Shown here: in pieces, positions 27,401-39,292 of the stretch
How positions within the stretch are numbered: the first letter of the stretch is position 1
Layout of the letters: the number at the start of each line of letters is the position of its first letter
Origin: Aricia agestis
Taxonomy: Eukaryota; Arthropoda; Insecta; Lepidoptera; Lycaenidae
Length of the DNA: 64,000 bases
Assembly: GCF_905147365.1 (NCBI RefSeq)
Contig: NC_056421.1
Location: 13,162,001-13,226,000 of the forward strand
Direction of reading: 5' to 3'
Made by a program: the position numbers and the translations under genes
The notes under the pieces: model-generated
What the model was told of the DNA's origin: nothing
Database searches by the model: none
What the model saw: only the letters and a program-made list of their open reading frames with translations

Positions 27401-30400
27401 GCTTTCACATCCACTCATACCTTGCTCACTAGCCCTTTCATACTTCTTTTTTATATTTTTTAAGCACTATCATTTTCAGGACTATTCCACCGTGCCATAG
27501 CAATCAGTGGATCCCCCACGAAGATAGATAAAATGCCGTCAGACCAATATACGTGGGCGGAGAAACAAGCGCGACTCCTTGACTGTCCAACAACCAACTC
27601 ATCAGTCATTGTGGCTTGTTTAAAGACTAAGCCCTGGAGGGATTTTGCAAGGACATACGATAAGTTTTATGTAAGTTCTTTACACTCCGTCTTTACCTGA
27701 TTACACCTAAAGTGTTTCGAGTGTTCTTTCTACATTAACATTGCTCATAAGTCATATTATAATTATTATATCAACTAAACGCAAACAGAATACTGAAACT
27801 CTGACTTTACTTACTTTACCTTACGCTGATATAAGTCGAATATTAAATTAGAATTATATTTTTTCAGGTTTTCGACAGAAATCCCATTCACCAATGGGAC
27901 ATGGTAGTCGAAAACGATTTTGGACAGGAACGCTTTCTCGCCATTGACTTGATGGAAGCGATCAGACAAGGCAACATGACTCACGTCCCCATCATCATCA
28001 ATCAGAACACTGCTGAGTTCTTCTCCATGGCACCTCGTGAGTTTGAAACTTGAAAATACTAGATTTTCTATAGTAAAAAAAATTAAGGATATTCACGTTT
28101 TATAATGCGAGATTTGGATTAACGGTTAGAGTCCCTGGAAGGCCTACAATTTTATCTTTTTCATACCAACAAAATGTACTATTCCGATAATTGAATATAG
28201 GCAAAACAGAGTTATGAGCAAGTAAACATCTACCAGCTACACGCAATAATAAATTATCTGAAGACACTCATAACCAAATTACTTATATTTCAGCTATTAT
28301 AACCAACAGTACAATTTTGAAACAAATGAATGAAGATTGGGAAATGATGGCATCACTGGCATTTCTTCTTCCGAAGACAAACTTGAAGAAAGCATTGGAA
28401 CTTCTAAGGACAGTGTACCTTCAGAATCGACCGTTGTATTTGAACAGTCCTGAAAGTTTGGAGAGGCTAGGTTCTTTGTATTGTGACTCAAGTGTTGCTT
28501 TTCCAGTCCATCGGTAAGGGAATATTATAATGCACAGATAAACTTTGAATTTACCCAAATGTAGAAAAAACTTGAAGAACTTGCTTCATCTGCTTTAAAA
28601 GAAAACATGGAACCGTATACTTCTCAACAAATTGTTCAAAGTCGGCTCATTCGTTATTTGCTTTCTCCCTTACTCATAACTGTCCCATACTCATAAAATT
28701 ATATTTAAATAATAAACGTATATTGTTATAATTACTTTGCAGATTAGCTAACCTGATGTGTCGTCACTCAACCCAACCCGTATGGTACTTCTTCTTCACC
28801 TACGTTGGTGAATGTGGTTACTACATCAGTCCCTATACTGGGAAACCGGATCGTAAGTAGTTTTTTTTTAAATATAAGCAACTAGTCACAAGACAGGTCA
28901 TCTTTTCAAAAATACGTGGGAGAGCCATGCTTCGGCACGAATGGGCCGGAGAAATACCACGTTCTCACAGAAAACCAGCGTGAAACGGCCCTTGCGCTGT
29001 GTTTCGTCGAGTGAGTGAGTTCCCCTACCCTATTCCCTTCCCTACCCTCTCCTATTCCCTTCCCTTCCCATCCCTACCTTCCCCTATTACCCAAGGCCGG
29101 CAACGCACCTGCAGCTCTTCTGATGCTGCGAGTGTCCATGGGCGACGGAAGTTGCTTTCCATCAGGTGACCCGTTTGCTCGTTTGCTCACTTATTTCATC
29201 AAAAAAAAAAAAGACTGAACTTCTCAGAAATTGGCTCAGATAAATGACATTGGTTTCGTAGAAATCGGACGTATAATAACGCGTGTGCTTTATATTTACC
29301 ACTTATTACGTAATAAATAGGTAGTGTATACTCGTATTAAGTGGGCGACTAACTCTAAATTGACGATTTTATAATTCCTTTTTATACTTGAAAATAAGCC
29401 CCGAATTGTTTAATTTTCTAAAATTAGATACTACATTATATTTCCGAGAATTCGATCTGAGCAAAAACACGATATCTTAAAATTTTCTCGATAGAAAAAA
29501 ATCACAAAGATGCATCTAATTTTCACGAATTTTTCATTTATTGCCATAACCGTGCATTGAACTAAGTTAATATCTTAACACATAGTATAAAATTCTATCA
29601 TTGAGAGATCGACCTAGCGGATTTTTAATATGTTGTATATTTATCGAGTTATTGAGAAAAAACGAATTTAGCGATGAATCCGCGTCGTTCCTTTTCACCT
29701 GGCATATGAAAGACGGGCGTGAGTGTGAAGATAGAAGGACGATGTTTGATTTTTGGGGTTAGTCGCCCTCTTAATTATAGAGTAACTCAAACCGCACTCA
29801 GGTATACCACATACGTGGGAGAGCCATGCTTCGGCACGAATGGGCCGGCTCGACCGGAGAAATACCACGTTCTCACAGAAAACCGGCGTGAAACAGCGCT
29901 TGCGCTGTGTTTCGCTGAGTGAGTGAGTTTACCGGAGGCCCAATTCCCTTTCCTATCCTCCCCTATTCCTTTCCCTTCCCATCCCTACCCTCCCTTATTA
30001 CCCTATTCCCTCTTAAAAGGCCGGCAACGCACCTGCAGCTCTTCTGATGCTGCGAGTGTCCATGGGCGACGGAAGTTGCTTTCCATCAGGTAACCCCTTT
30101 GCTCGTTTGCCCCCTTCTTTCATAAAAAAAAGGTATTAAATTAAAGTAGATTTTAAGTTTTGCGTTTGTCCATACAACTGCTTACTATCTGCTCCTTTCC
30201 TGATCCATTTTCTTTCTCCAGGTGCAGTCCATCAGGACGAGACTCTCTACTTGTTCCCGTCGCCTTACTACTGTGAGCAGATCGGCCTGATCGGCAGAGA
30301 CGCGGTTATAGTCGATCGGATGACGGCGATGTGGTACAATTTCGCCAAATATGGGTAAGTTATAGCATTTTTAGGATTTTATGGTGCCAACCACGAAGCT

Positions 30401-31142
30401 CCTCAGATATTTAGTCATTAATACGATAGGTTTTATGGTTCGTTATTTAGACTAAAGCCTTAACTTGAGGTTCAGCGCCTTGGACCAAAGGAGTGTAAAT
30501 TCATTTTGGTGGCTTTTTAACCGAATTCACCTGAATCATGAATTATTATTGATGATTAAGACAATATTTATATTATACGAGTTTTTGCCCTCGGCTTCGC
30601 TCGCGTTAGGAAGTATTATATACAAACTTTCATCCCCTATTTAAACCCCTTGAGGTTGGAATTTATCAAAATTCTTTCTTAGCGGATGCCTACGTCATAA
30701 CATCTACCTGCATGCCAAATTTCAGCCCGATCCATCCAGTGGTTTGGGCTATGCGTTGATAGATCACTATGTCAATCAGTCAGTCACCTTTGAGTTTTAT
30801 ATATATAGATGTGTGTATGTTTGTACTACCTTAATGTCTAAACCTCTACATTTAAATTAAAGGTGTCAAAAGCTTCGCAGTACTGGCCTTTTCGCATTAC
30901 ACAGTTGAGTTTTACATTTCTGAATTTGATTGTCTTTATTGATATTTTTGTACAAAATAGTGTTTTATTTACTTTCCAGCGACCCTAACCCTATCGACGC
31001 AGACCTGGGGCTGTATTGGCCCCCGATGACACCAGACAATAGAACCTACCTCAAAATATCGGATGACCTAACCCTGCACAAGAATCTACGTGAAAAAAGA
31101 TTTGAGCTTTGGGAACAGCTGCACCCTATAGATTATAACTAA
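24496..31142 (+). CDS. Carboxylesterase gene 2 (type-B COesterase), complete, 564 aa
   Basis: Complete secreted carboxylesterase-family enzyme, tandem paralogue of the upstream gene. Exons: 24496-24580, 25315-25448, 25917-26077, 26422-26564, 26980-27165, 27480-27670, 27868-28036, 28294-28513, 28743-28852, 30222-30354, 30980-31142; they sum to 1695 nt, 564 residues plus TAA. The N-terminus is hydrophobic (residues 6-18, ISSIFLLLLGTPL region) and fits a signal peptide. Motifs in order: SYRGIRYAEPPIGDLRF, EDCLFMNVYTP, HQSAF (His138) at the oxyanion hole, LVTFNYRLATLG, GCSSG (Ser220 nucleophile), LFHRAIAISGS, DFGQERF, NTAEFF (Glu350) and AVHQDETLYLF (His470). The triad is therefore intact although HGG is changed to HQS. 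The intron after exon 4 starts with GC rather than GT. Introns hold foldback elements, an RTE-type fragment and two SINEs. No clear AATAAA follows the stop. Substrate unknown; an odorant- or hormone-degrading role is only a guess. Confidence 0.92.
24695..24906. mobile_element. Foldback element, GGAGTGAGCACACTGAGACG ends (gene 2 intron 1)
   Basis: AGGAGTGAGCACACTGAGAC + GGGCCGTGCCGGGGCTCA.. is inverted at the right as ..GGCCCGTCTCAGTGTGCTCA + CTCCT. Inner arms ATCCGCCTCCATACAATTTG also pair. TAA stands outside both ends, consistent with a 3-bp PIF/Harbinger-type duplication. Confidence 0.75.
24965..25172 (-). repeat. TAATATTATAAATGCGAAAG family, in gene 2 intron 1
   Basis: GCGCGGGAACCGTACATTTT to CACATTTATAATATTA, with GACAGACAGACGGACAC. 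Confidence 0.65.
25561..25775. repeat. Two stem-loops in gene 2 intron 2
   Basis: A 40-bp arm at 25561-25600 (TGTTCCTTAAGACCTTCGAA..) pairs with 25676-25715 with two mismatches across a 75-nt loop. Next to it a perfect 17-bp hairpin (25737-25753 / 25759-25775, ACATATTGAAATAACTT) follows. Confidence 0.8.
26263..26402. mobile_element. GGCCCTGTTTCACCACTTC MITE, copy 2, in gene 2 intron 3
   Basis: GGGCTGTTTCACCACTTCCT + GATAAGTGCC and inverted GGCACTTATCAGTAAGTGGT + GAAACAGGCCC. Directly upstream (26187-26258) is a fragment of the CTAGCTGTCCCGGC retroelement end. Confidence 0.75.
28913..29212 (+). mobile_element. SINE, CCCCTTATTTCAT(A)n family, in gene 2 intron 9
   Basis: TACGTGGGAGAGCCATGCTT to an A tail. 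The GGCTCGACC and GGAGGCCCAATCC parts are deleted. First of two same-strand copies in this intron. Confidence 0.8.
29812..30131 (+). mobile_element. SINE, CCCCTTATTTCAT(A)n family, second copy in gene 2 intron 9
   Basis: Full-length copy from TACGTGGGAGAGCC to CATAAAAAAAA, some 90 bp before exon 10, which carries the catalytic His. Confidence 0.82.
30567..30812 (+). repeat. Retroelement 3' end with ATATAT tail, in gene 2 intron 10
   Basis: TTTTTGCCCTCGGCTTCGCT, CATGCCAAATTTCAGCCCGA, GTCAATCAGTCAGTCACCTT and TTTTATATATATAGATG. A common lepidopteran RTE/SINE-like end; a distant relative is at 57268-57610. Confidence 0.55.
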
Positions 31143-31440
31143 CATTTTGCAAGTGTGTTTTTTATTTAATGCCTAACGGATTGGGGTCATTTCACATTGT
31201 AATGCGACGAGGCGATTCGATGCATTTTTAAATGATTTGTACAAAACTGAACCCTGTTCACAACACAAGAAGACACTAATTCATTTTATATGCTTGTCAC
31301 TCAGTAGCTGTTTGTTCCAAACTCGAATGGGCCGCCGGCCGATGGTCAAAAATTCCAAATTTGAACAGGTCATCATCAAAAAACTATTTCTTAGCGTTAA
31401 TAATTACTCTTATCCATCGCGGTGGCCGTCATGTTGCCTA
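31143..31440. other. 3' flank of esterase gene 2
   Basis: Contains the 3' UTR, but no AATAAA is present close to the stop; the nearest A/T-rich candidate is TATTTAAT at 31164. Nothing else recognised. Confidence 0.4.
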
Positions 31441-31685
31441 AGAGAGTGAGTACACTGAGACGGGCCGTGCCGGGGCTCAGCGTGCCGGCACGGCCCGTCT
31501 CAGTGTACTCATTCTTTTAGGCAACATTTTCCGCTTTTCCGCTTCCATACAATTTGTATGGAAGCGGAAATCCGCTACGCCCCGACACAGTGTGCGATAC
31601 GCGCATCCGCTTCCATACAAATTGTATGGAGGCGGATTTTTGCGATGAGCCCCGGCACGGCCCGTCTCAGTGTGCACTCCTTTAC
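31441..31685. mobile_element. Rearranged copy of the GGAGTGAGCACACTGAGACG foldback
   Basis: A short complete palindrome (GAGTACACTGAGACGGGCCG..CGGCCCGTCTCAGTGTACTC, 31446-31512) stands before the normal inner arms and a second right end at 31685, so the left end was duplicated and inverted. Confidence 0.65.
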
Positions 31686-32094
31686 TTCTCGTTTCAGTTT
31701 TTACCCAAGCTACAAAAACTATATTACGAATTACGATAGAGATACCTTGCAAATATTGTCTTAATGTTGCTCGGCAGGCTTCAATAAAATGACAAACAAT
31801 GCATAAAACGATCATTCGGGAAAGACATTAAGAGCATAGTAGTACACAATATCTTTTCCGCCATTTGGTTTTACGACTAGCGCAAGTATAAAAGACAATG
31901 CAACAGTACAAAATATTATAATGATCTTCTTAAAGAAGATAATTATTTACAAACTAAATGTTGCTGCAATATTATTTGTTCGTTAGTTTAGAGAGCAACA
32001 ACCGTAGTACATTTTAATAAATTCTTAATTTTGTTGTCCGGCACTCAAAGGAACGTGTTAAGCGTTAACAATTAATGACAGACATAATATAATA

Positions 32095-32645
32095 AAATCG
32101 GCCAAGTGCGAGTCGGACTCGCGCACGAAGGATTCCGTACCGTTAAAAAAAACAAAATGTTTTATTTCCGAATAGATTTGTAACAAATGCTTTTAGAACG
32201 TTGATACTACTGGTGCCTACCACCAGTAATAGACCACCAGTTTATAGAACGAAAATAAGGAAAAAATGTGTTGTTTGTATGGTAGGTAGTAGGTAGTTAA
32301 TTATTTATTTTATTTTAATTTTATTATTTAATATTAAAGAACACATATAATTGAGGATTTTGTGAAAATTTCAAGTGTCTATATGTTGCCATTATGGATT
32401 ACGAGCCAAAAAGACCAAAAAAATAACGTTTGTTGTATGGGTTCCCTCCGTAAATATAAACTTTATTTTGTTTTTAGTATTTGTTGCTATAGCTGCACCA
32501 GAAATACATAATCTGTGAAAAATTCTATAGCGGTTCTTGAGTTACAGTCTGGAGACAGACGGACAGAAGGACAGACAGACGGGCAGACATCGAAGTCTCA
32601 GTAATAGAGTCCCGTTTTTACCCTTTGGGTACGGAACCCTAAAAA
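32095..32645 (+). mobile_element. GGCCAAGTGCGAGTCGGACT element, copy 2
   Basis: From AATCGGCCAAGTGCGAGTCG to GGGTACGGAACCCTAAAAA, with GACAGAAGGACAGACAGACG and GAAGTCTCAGTAATAG. A piece at 32190-32230 (AACGTTGATACTACTGGTGC) resembles the LINE end at 41601-41790. Confidence 0.65.
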
Positions 32646-32957
32646 GGCACTTTGTTGCAAAATATATTATCAGGATGTTATTTTTGCAAAAAAAATATTT
32701 AAATTGGGAATGAATTTATTTATGCGCTACTGTTATATTTCAACTATTTACTAGCAATACTGTCAAGTGTCATATATTATTTTGTTTATTTGCATCCTCA
32801 ATTTTGAAGTTCGATAAAAAAAATACATGTGGCACTGCAGGGGGACTGCTGCGGCCGCGGCGGTAAAGCTAGGTAGGCGGTCGCACGCACACAAACACCG
32901 AGCCGAAATCTGGCAATGCCGCATGCCGGAGCAGGGGATGGCTTTTTATTAAAAAAA

Positions 32958-33390
32958 AAAGGCCAAGTGCGAGTCGGACTCGCGCACGAAGGGAAGCGAA
33001 GTTAGAAAAAAAAAAGTGTTTTTTGTATGGGAGCCCCCCTTATTTATTTATTTTTTTTTTAATATTAAAGTGCACATATAATTGAGGATTTTATGAAAAT
33101 TTTAAGTGTCTACATGTTGCCATTATGGATGACGCGCCAAAAGGACGTTTGTGAAAAAATAACGTTTGTTGTATGGGAGCCCCCCTTAAATATTAACTTT
33201 ATTTAGTTTTTAGTATTTGTTGTTATGGCGGCACCAGAAATACGTAATCTGTTAAAATTTCAGAAGTCTAGCTAAAGCGGTTCTTGAGTTACAGCCTGGA
33301 GACAGACAGACAGACATACAGACAGACGGACAGACATTGAAGTCTCAGTAATAGGGTCCCGTTTTTACCATTTGGGTGCGGAACTCTAAA
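32958..33390 (+). mobile_element. GGCCAAGTGCGAGTCGGACT element, copy 3
   Basis: From GGCCAAGTGCGAGTCGGACT after an A run to GGGTGCGGAACTCTAAA, in the same direction as its neighbour 310 bp upstream. Confidence 0.65.
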
Positions 33391-34158
33391 AGTTATGCAA
33401 TAGTTTAAAAACTTTCGAACTAGGGATGAAGCTGCAATGTTGCATTATAGAGGCAAAAGTAGATTGGGGGTACAGCTTATTTAGCAAAATACCGACTAGT
33501 AATGGGAATTAATGCTATTTTCTATTAATTTAATTAACATGCTTATTTTGATGTCACAGCATGCTAAGTATTATTGCTTTGCTATTTGCTAAAAACGCGG
33601 CATCGTGAATTATCGGTTCGCATCGCACCGCTCGCGTCGTGTATTATTTCGCATCGAGTGAAAAATAGCAATTCATTTTAACAGATAGCACCGCGGTGCG
33701 ATACAGCGCGCACGTGATTTTTATCATGATCGCAGACTATTGCTGCGCACGATAATATTAGCAAACGTATTTTTTAGCAAGTACGATTAATTTAATTGTT
33801 GCTAATAGGCATTTAACAATTAATTATTATTGCTAATGCTATTTTACCGACACTAATACCGACTACTCCAGCAATTATGCGCAATTTAATTATGATTTAC
33901 GTTCAAAGTTATTTTACCTCCGATTCAATGAAAGTGAACATTACACGTTCGGTAATTAGGGCCAGGTTAACAGATTAGTTACTATGCACATACATTATTA
34001 GACACATTGATACAATCCACCGATGCGTATACTGATGGAAATTCAAATACACTAATTTAGTGTATATTTAACCCTGGTATAAATGGTGATTGTGATTGTA
34101 AATGTATGAGATAAACGTAAAGGTAGTCAGTATCATTACAAGCAGAAACAATGATAGA

Positions 34159-34370
34159 AAATCGGCCAAGTGCGAGTCGGACACGCGCACGAATGGTTCC
34201 GACTCATTTATTGATAAACAAACATGTAGAAAAACAAGCGTTTGGGTGTATCAGAGTCCCCCTTGAATATTAATTGTCTAGCTATATCAATTCCTGAGAT
34301 TATGCCTGGTGACAGACAAAAAAACGGACTGACAGCGAAGTCTTTTACTGTTTGGGAAGCCCTGGACCTG
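34159..34370 (+). mobile_element. GGCCAAGTGCGAGTCGGACT element, copy 4 (decayed)
   Basis: Head and GACAGAC tail are clear, the middle is mostly deleted. Confidence 0.5.
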
Positions 34371-34454
34371 TAAGTTAAGAAAAATGTTGCTTCCTTACTA
34401 TTTGGAATCAAATTAAACTTATTCTAACCTAACTTTCCTAAAACTGATAGATGG

Positions 34455-34897
34455 CCGCTGTAAGCATTTGTATCCTAGCCCATTTTTTTTTGTTTTTGAA
34501 GGCAGTTTTGTTCTAAATCATCTAAAGAACATAACTGCATTTAGACGTGGAAGAACCATGCTTCGGCACGAATGGGCCGGCTCGACCGGAAAAATACCAC
34601 GTTCTCACAGAAAACCGGCCTGAAACAGCGCTTGCGCTGTGTTTCGCCAAGTGAGTGAGTTTACCGGAGGCCCAATCCCCTACCCTATTCCCTTCCCTTC
34701 CCATCCATACCCTCCCCTATTACCCTATTCCCTCTTAAAAGGCCGGCAACGCACCTGCAGCTCTTCTGATGCTGCGAGTGTCCATTAGCGACGGAAGTTT
34801 CTTTCCATCAGGTGACCCGTTTCCTCCCTTATTTCATAAAAAAAATAACTCAATACATAATTTTTGTGGGTTAGTACACGAATACTTAACATCGTCC
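34455..34897. mobile_element. TAACCCACAA MITE interrupted by a SINE
   Basis: Left part GTAAGCATTTGTATCCTAGC..CATCTAAAGAACATAACTG; right part ATTTTTGTGGGTTAGTACAC + GAATACTTAAC. Joined, they align with 17762-17912 read in reverse. The SINE is at 34545-34846. Confidence 0.75.
34545..34846 (+). mobile_element. SINE inserted in a TAACCCACAA-type MITE
   Basis: ACGTGGAAGAACCATGCTTC to CATAAAAAAAA. The halves of a MITE like that at 17762-17912 flank it (34455-34544 and 34847-34897), giving the order of insertion. Confidence 0.8.
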
Positions 34898-35171
34898 AGA
34901 TAATATCATGCAGATCAATTTTTCTCCCCCCTAGTAGTAGGTAGGTAGAGGCTAAATAAAAGGCTGATGATATTTTCCATACGGTCTATTTCACCTGAAG
35001 CAGTTCTGACGGACTTTGTTTGTAACTTCACGCTCACCTCTGGACCATTGAAAAGTTAGAATAACTTTCAGTGTTCCTGACTGTATCCTGAAATAGGTCA
35101 AAAAGTAATTGCCTAACTGAAAGTGTTTTTTGGTTTGTCTGAAAAAGTAAATGATAAATTAACAATCTTAT

Positions 35172-35460
35172 ACAGGTTGTAACAAAACTAAAGGTAGGGT
35201 CTAAAGTGATAATACGTTAGGCCCTACCCAACGGTTAGGGTGTGGTTTTGCTCGTTAAAGAGAATTCACTGTGAAAGTAGCAGCGCTGGAAGACCAAATT
35301 CTTCACTTTTGTATGGGCAAGCGCTCCAGCGTCACGAGTTTCCCCATACAATAGTTAAAAAAATGGTCTCTCAGCGCTGCTACTTTCACAGTGAACTCTC
35401 TACGAGGAACACGTACACACCCTAAAGTATTATCACTTAGTTTTGTTACATTATGTATAA
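35172..35460. mobile_element. Foldback element, AGTTCACTGTGAAAGTAGCA family
   Basis: AATTCACTGTGAAAGTAGCAGCGCTG at 35262 on pairs with CAGCGCTGCTACTTTCACAG at 35374, and outer ends are TTGTAACAAAACTA and TAGTTTTGTTACAT. No coding capacity. Confidence 0.65.
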
Positions 35461-35565
35461 TACTTTCCCATGTCGCAATGTTTGCCAAACACCGAACTCT
35501 TTCTAAGCGGCTGGATCTTGATAGGATTGTATTGAAAGTGTGCTTATCCTGTAGGTTCGAAAATT

Positions 35566-35852
35566 ATTGGAACGAAGTTCCTTATCAAGCGTTTGGCGTA
35601 AATCTGAAGGCTGGACAGAACGATATTTGACCTTGATTTGACTTTTTATTAGTACCTGCATGTTAAGGGCAGAGGGCGTTGAATATTCCTGTGCGTCAAC
35701 TTTATGGCGTTTTTTTTTTAAATAAACAGCGACGCGTTGTTAGTATTAATAATTTTTTTGAGTGTATAATTATGTATACAGGTTTCTTGAACATAAGAAA
35801 TAACTTTGTTCCATTCGGGTGTCCCTTGACACCTCTCAAGTTTTTTTTTTAT
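35566..35852 (-). repeat. TTGGAACGAAGTTCCTTAT family, copy 2
   Basis: TTGGAACGAAGTTCCTTATC to CCATTCGGGTGTCCCTTGAC; contains TATGGCGTTTTTT and GTTAGTATTAAT segments found in the other copies. Confidence 0.6.
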
Positions 35853-36294
35853 ATAGACCCAAATACAAAAGACGAGGTACGCATCTCGTCTCTTCTATCT
35901 ATAACAAAAGTTTTATTTTAGTTACAAGAACCTCGTAAGTCGTAAGTAGATAATACTCCTGGTACAAGCACCAGCTAAGTGACTGCTCGTAGTTGAAGTG
36001 ACACTAAGTTAAATCTGAGCGCCGACTTTGGTGAAGTTCGAGGTAACTTAAGTTCTACTCAAACTTAAGTATAGTATGTTACAAAGAACCCGTTTGAACT
36101 CAAAGTGTATACTCGAGTCAACGTATGAGATATTTAATTGAATCTTGTTTTAAAAGTCACCATATTTCACCACAGTATAACTCATAAACAGTATACCATC
36201 TTCATACATAACCGGATCATACAATTAATACGAACATTTAATTGAATCTTGTTTTAAGAGTTCTTTATAACTTACTTAGCTTAATAGATGACGC

Positions 36295-36505
36295 CTGCAA
36301 CACCGTAGCACCAAAAAACGGTTATCGCGCGAGAACCGTACATTTTTCCAAGATAAAAGTATCCTCGGTCCCTTCTCGTTACTTAAAGTATTTCCGTGCC
36401 AAATTTTTGCAAAATCGGTTCAGCGGTTTGGGCGTAAAGAGGCAACAGATAGACAGACAAACAGACGGACAGACACACTTTCGCATTTATAATATTAGTA
36501 TGGAT
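36295..36505 (-). repeat. TAATATTATAAATGCGAAAG family copy (-)
   Basis: CGCGCGAGAACCGTACATTT to TTTCGCATTTATAATATTAG. Confidence 0.6.
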
Positions 36506-36654
36506 AGGTACGTATACTATAAAAGTATTAAATATATTTTCGTTGTCTGGTACCCGAAACACAAGTCCTTCAGGTATTAAATACGGGGCTAAACGTGGTG
36601 TTCATGAACCATAGTAACTATAGTTATTAAAAATTTTAAACTTGTATCAAGACG

Positions 36655-36705
36655 TCACGTGATTTAGTAATAACAGTTATTACTAAATCAGGTGATTAGT
36701 AATAA
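36655..36705. repeat. Small palindrome GTGATTTAGTAATAAC
   Basis: GTGATTTAGTAATAAC is followed at once by GTTATTACTAAATCAG; a further AGTAATAACTGACGTGATTT repeats part of it. Confidence 0.6.
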
Positions 36706-38122
36706 CTGACGTGATTTTTTTTTACCTTTTACAAAAAAGTGCAAAACGCCATCAAAGAAGTTTTCATTTCAAAAAACAATACGTTTGAAAATTATACACA
36801 CGAAAAACAACACAGCTCTCTTCATTATTTCGAACGGCGAATTGTATTTTGTTTAGTTAATTGTTTTTTTTTTTTTTCACTTTGTTCTGTCATCGCGTGA
36901 ATATTGTAAAGGTTTTCACGGGATGCCAGTTTTGCAAATTGTCCGCCCGCCAAATTGTATTCTAGCGTGAAGCGCGCAAATAGTAGTGTATTTTAACAAT
37001 TCCTAAATAAATGCATTCAGATGTTTCTCTTTGTTCTTCCTTAACTAAAATCAACGTTCATACATTAAAGTCACAATATACACTTTGTTGTGTCTACTCA
37101 CTGTTAACGTGCAGTCGCATTGTACCATCGAAGTAACTGATTCTTAAACAGTTGACGAGCCTACGTCATTCGGTCAGATTATGTCAATTCAATATCTGCT
37201 GGCTGGGTTAGGCTGGTTAAATATTATATTCAACACTAACAAATATGACTACGACTCTTACTAACCGCAGTGTTAATATTATCATGATATGATCCGACCA
37301 AATGATCCTGCTACGCGGGGCTCCTATTTCTGGGTAGTTCACAAAAAATTACCACGATGGCTAAGGCCTTAGCCATGTAACCTAACCCAATCAAGTCGTA
37401 TTGTACCAACATTGCTATTAATTAAGAATTATAATATACTGTTCTTATACTTTTGGAATGATAAATTCGTCCCCCACTCACCACAGCCTTACGATACCTT
37501 GAAAAATGTTAGTAAGCAAGTAACACGTAAACACCAGAAAACATAAGACCTTAATATGTCAAGATTATGAAAATTTGAAATGCGGATTTCTCCTAAACGG
37601 GGAGTTTTCCGGGGATGGAAGTGATGCGGAGGGGTTCATCTCACCCAAAACATCCTTCCTTAACCCATGTGACCACCAAAAAAAATTGAGATAGGTTTCT
37701 AAACCTTGGCCAAGTCGTAAGACTCGTAAGACATCGGTTTTGTTTTCCTTAAATTCTGTATTATTTTTTTATACGATAAGCCTAAATACAATTCCTAAAA
37801 TTCGATTTCAAATACTCACACAACCACTATGTAACGAAAATATAGTCTAAGTCTTCCAGGTGACAACAAAAAGTAAATTTTGACTCGGAAACGTACGGTA
37901 AATACTATGCATATAGTGATGGGATTTTAGGTGTTCGATAAAATTATTAAAAACCCAAGAACATAAAATACCATCGTTTTGCGAATTAAAAATGAAGTAG
38001 TACACAGGGAGTAACATACCAAGTGATAATACTTTAGGGTGATTGTATGGTCAAGCGTCATGATTTTGCTCATACAAAAATTAAAAAGAAAAGTTACCCT
38101 ATCAACCCTAATACTTTCACAG

Positions 38123-38459
38123 TTTTTTTTTTTTTTTTTTATGAAATAAGGGGGCAGACGAGCAAACGGGTCACCTGATGGGAAGCAACTTCCGTCGCCC
38201 ATGGACACTCGCAGCATCAGAAGAGCTGCAAGTGCGTTGCCGGCCTTTTAAGAGGGAATAGGGTAATAGGGGAGGATAGGGAAGTGAAGGGAATAAGGGA
38301 GGGTAGGGAAGGGAATAGGGTAGGGGATTGGGCTTCCGGTAAACTCACTCACTCGGCGAAACACAGCGCAAGCGCTGTTTCACGCCGGTTTTCTCTGAGC
38401 CCGTGGTATTTCACCGGTCGAGCCGGTCCATTCGTGCCGAAGCATGGCTCTACCACGTA
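38123..38459 (-). mobile_element. SINE inserted in a foldback element
   Basis: Eighteen-T tail, then ATGAAATAAGGGGGCAGACG to CATGGCTCTACCACGTA. Remains of the AGTTCACTGTGAAAGTAGCA foldback family lie on both sides (38005-38122 and 38460-38525). Confidence 0.8.
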
Positions 38460-39099
38460 GTGGACTTTATTTATGGGACATATCACACCCTAAGTTTCAT
38501 CACTATGTTTTGTTACATTAAATATTAGTCTAGAGATTTATAGACACGTTAATAATAAGTAATAACTATTATTATCAATATAAAACTTTCGGATTTCTTC
38601 AATATCTTAGCTTAGTACAACCATAGACAAAGGAAAATATAATTTCTCTATGGTACAACTGACAGGACAGACTGCCAGCAAATTAATGTACCTTTTACCT
38701 GATAAAGGTGCACTAAAATCTTCTATGCCAGTACATGCACTTTTATTTTATTATCTTCATTTTTATCCAGGGTTTAAAAATCGGATGAAGGATAGGATAA
38801 ACCGATATTATTTACTCTCGCCTTCTATCGACATGATCTCTATTCGGCCCATCCCTACGTCTTCACTCACATAAACAACGTATCGAGCCATTTACCCTCA
38901 CATAATTTCCGAGAGCACCGCGGCTAAACAATAAACGATGCTTATTTGAAACGTACTTTATGTAATGTTCCGGTTTTTGATTAAATTCGTTCTATGTTCT
39001 ATTTGGAACTAGGTAATAGGTTTTCAATTTCTTTACCCTACAGAAATCATTAAAGGTTGAATGTTCTACAATATAATAGGAAATTATAATTCTTGAATA

Positions 39100-39292
39100 T
39101 TTTTAAACGGTATCCAAAAAGAAGAGGTTTTTCAATTCGACTTCCTTTGTTTATTCGCGGATAATTTCGCCGTTTTTTTTTTTATTTTTTATAAGAAATG
39201 ATGATTATTTTTTTATAAGAAAGAGGATTCTTCAAAAATGGCTCCATGATAAAAAAAATACTGTTTGAAGTCGGTTTGTTATATTATATGAA
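39100..39292. repeat. AAGAAGAGGTTTTTCAATTCGACTTC repeat, degraded
   Basis: GAAGAGGTTTTTCAATTCGA at the left and GAAGTCGGTTTGTTATATTA at the right, with T/A-rich filling, recall a widespread lepidopteran repeat whose ends read AAACCGACTTC and GAGGTT.TCAATTCGAC. Confidence 0.35.

Larger units (their letters stand above)
35853..38004. other. No gene; scattered repeat fragments
   Basis: Holds the repeat at 36295-36505, the palindrome at 36655, a GACAGATCACGATTAACATT-related fragment (37147-37215) and an 18-bp palindrome TGGCTAAGGCCTTAGCCA (37348). The remaining 1.5 kb is unassigned. Confidence 0.45.
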
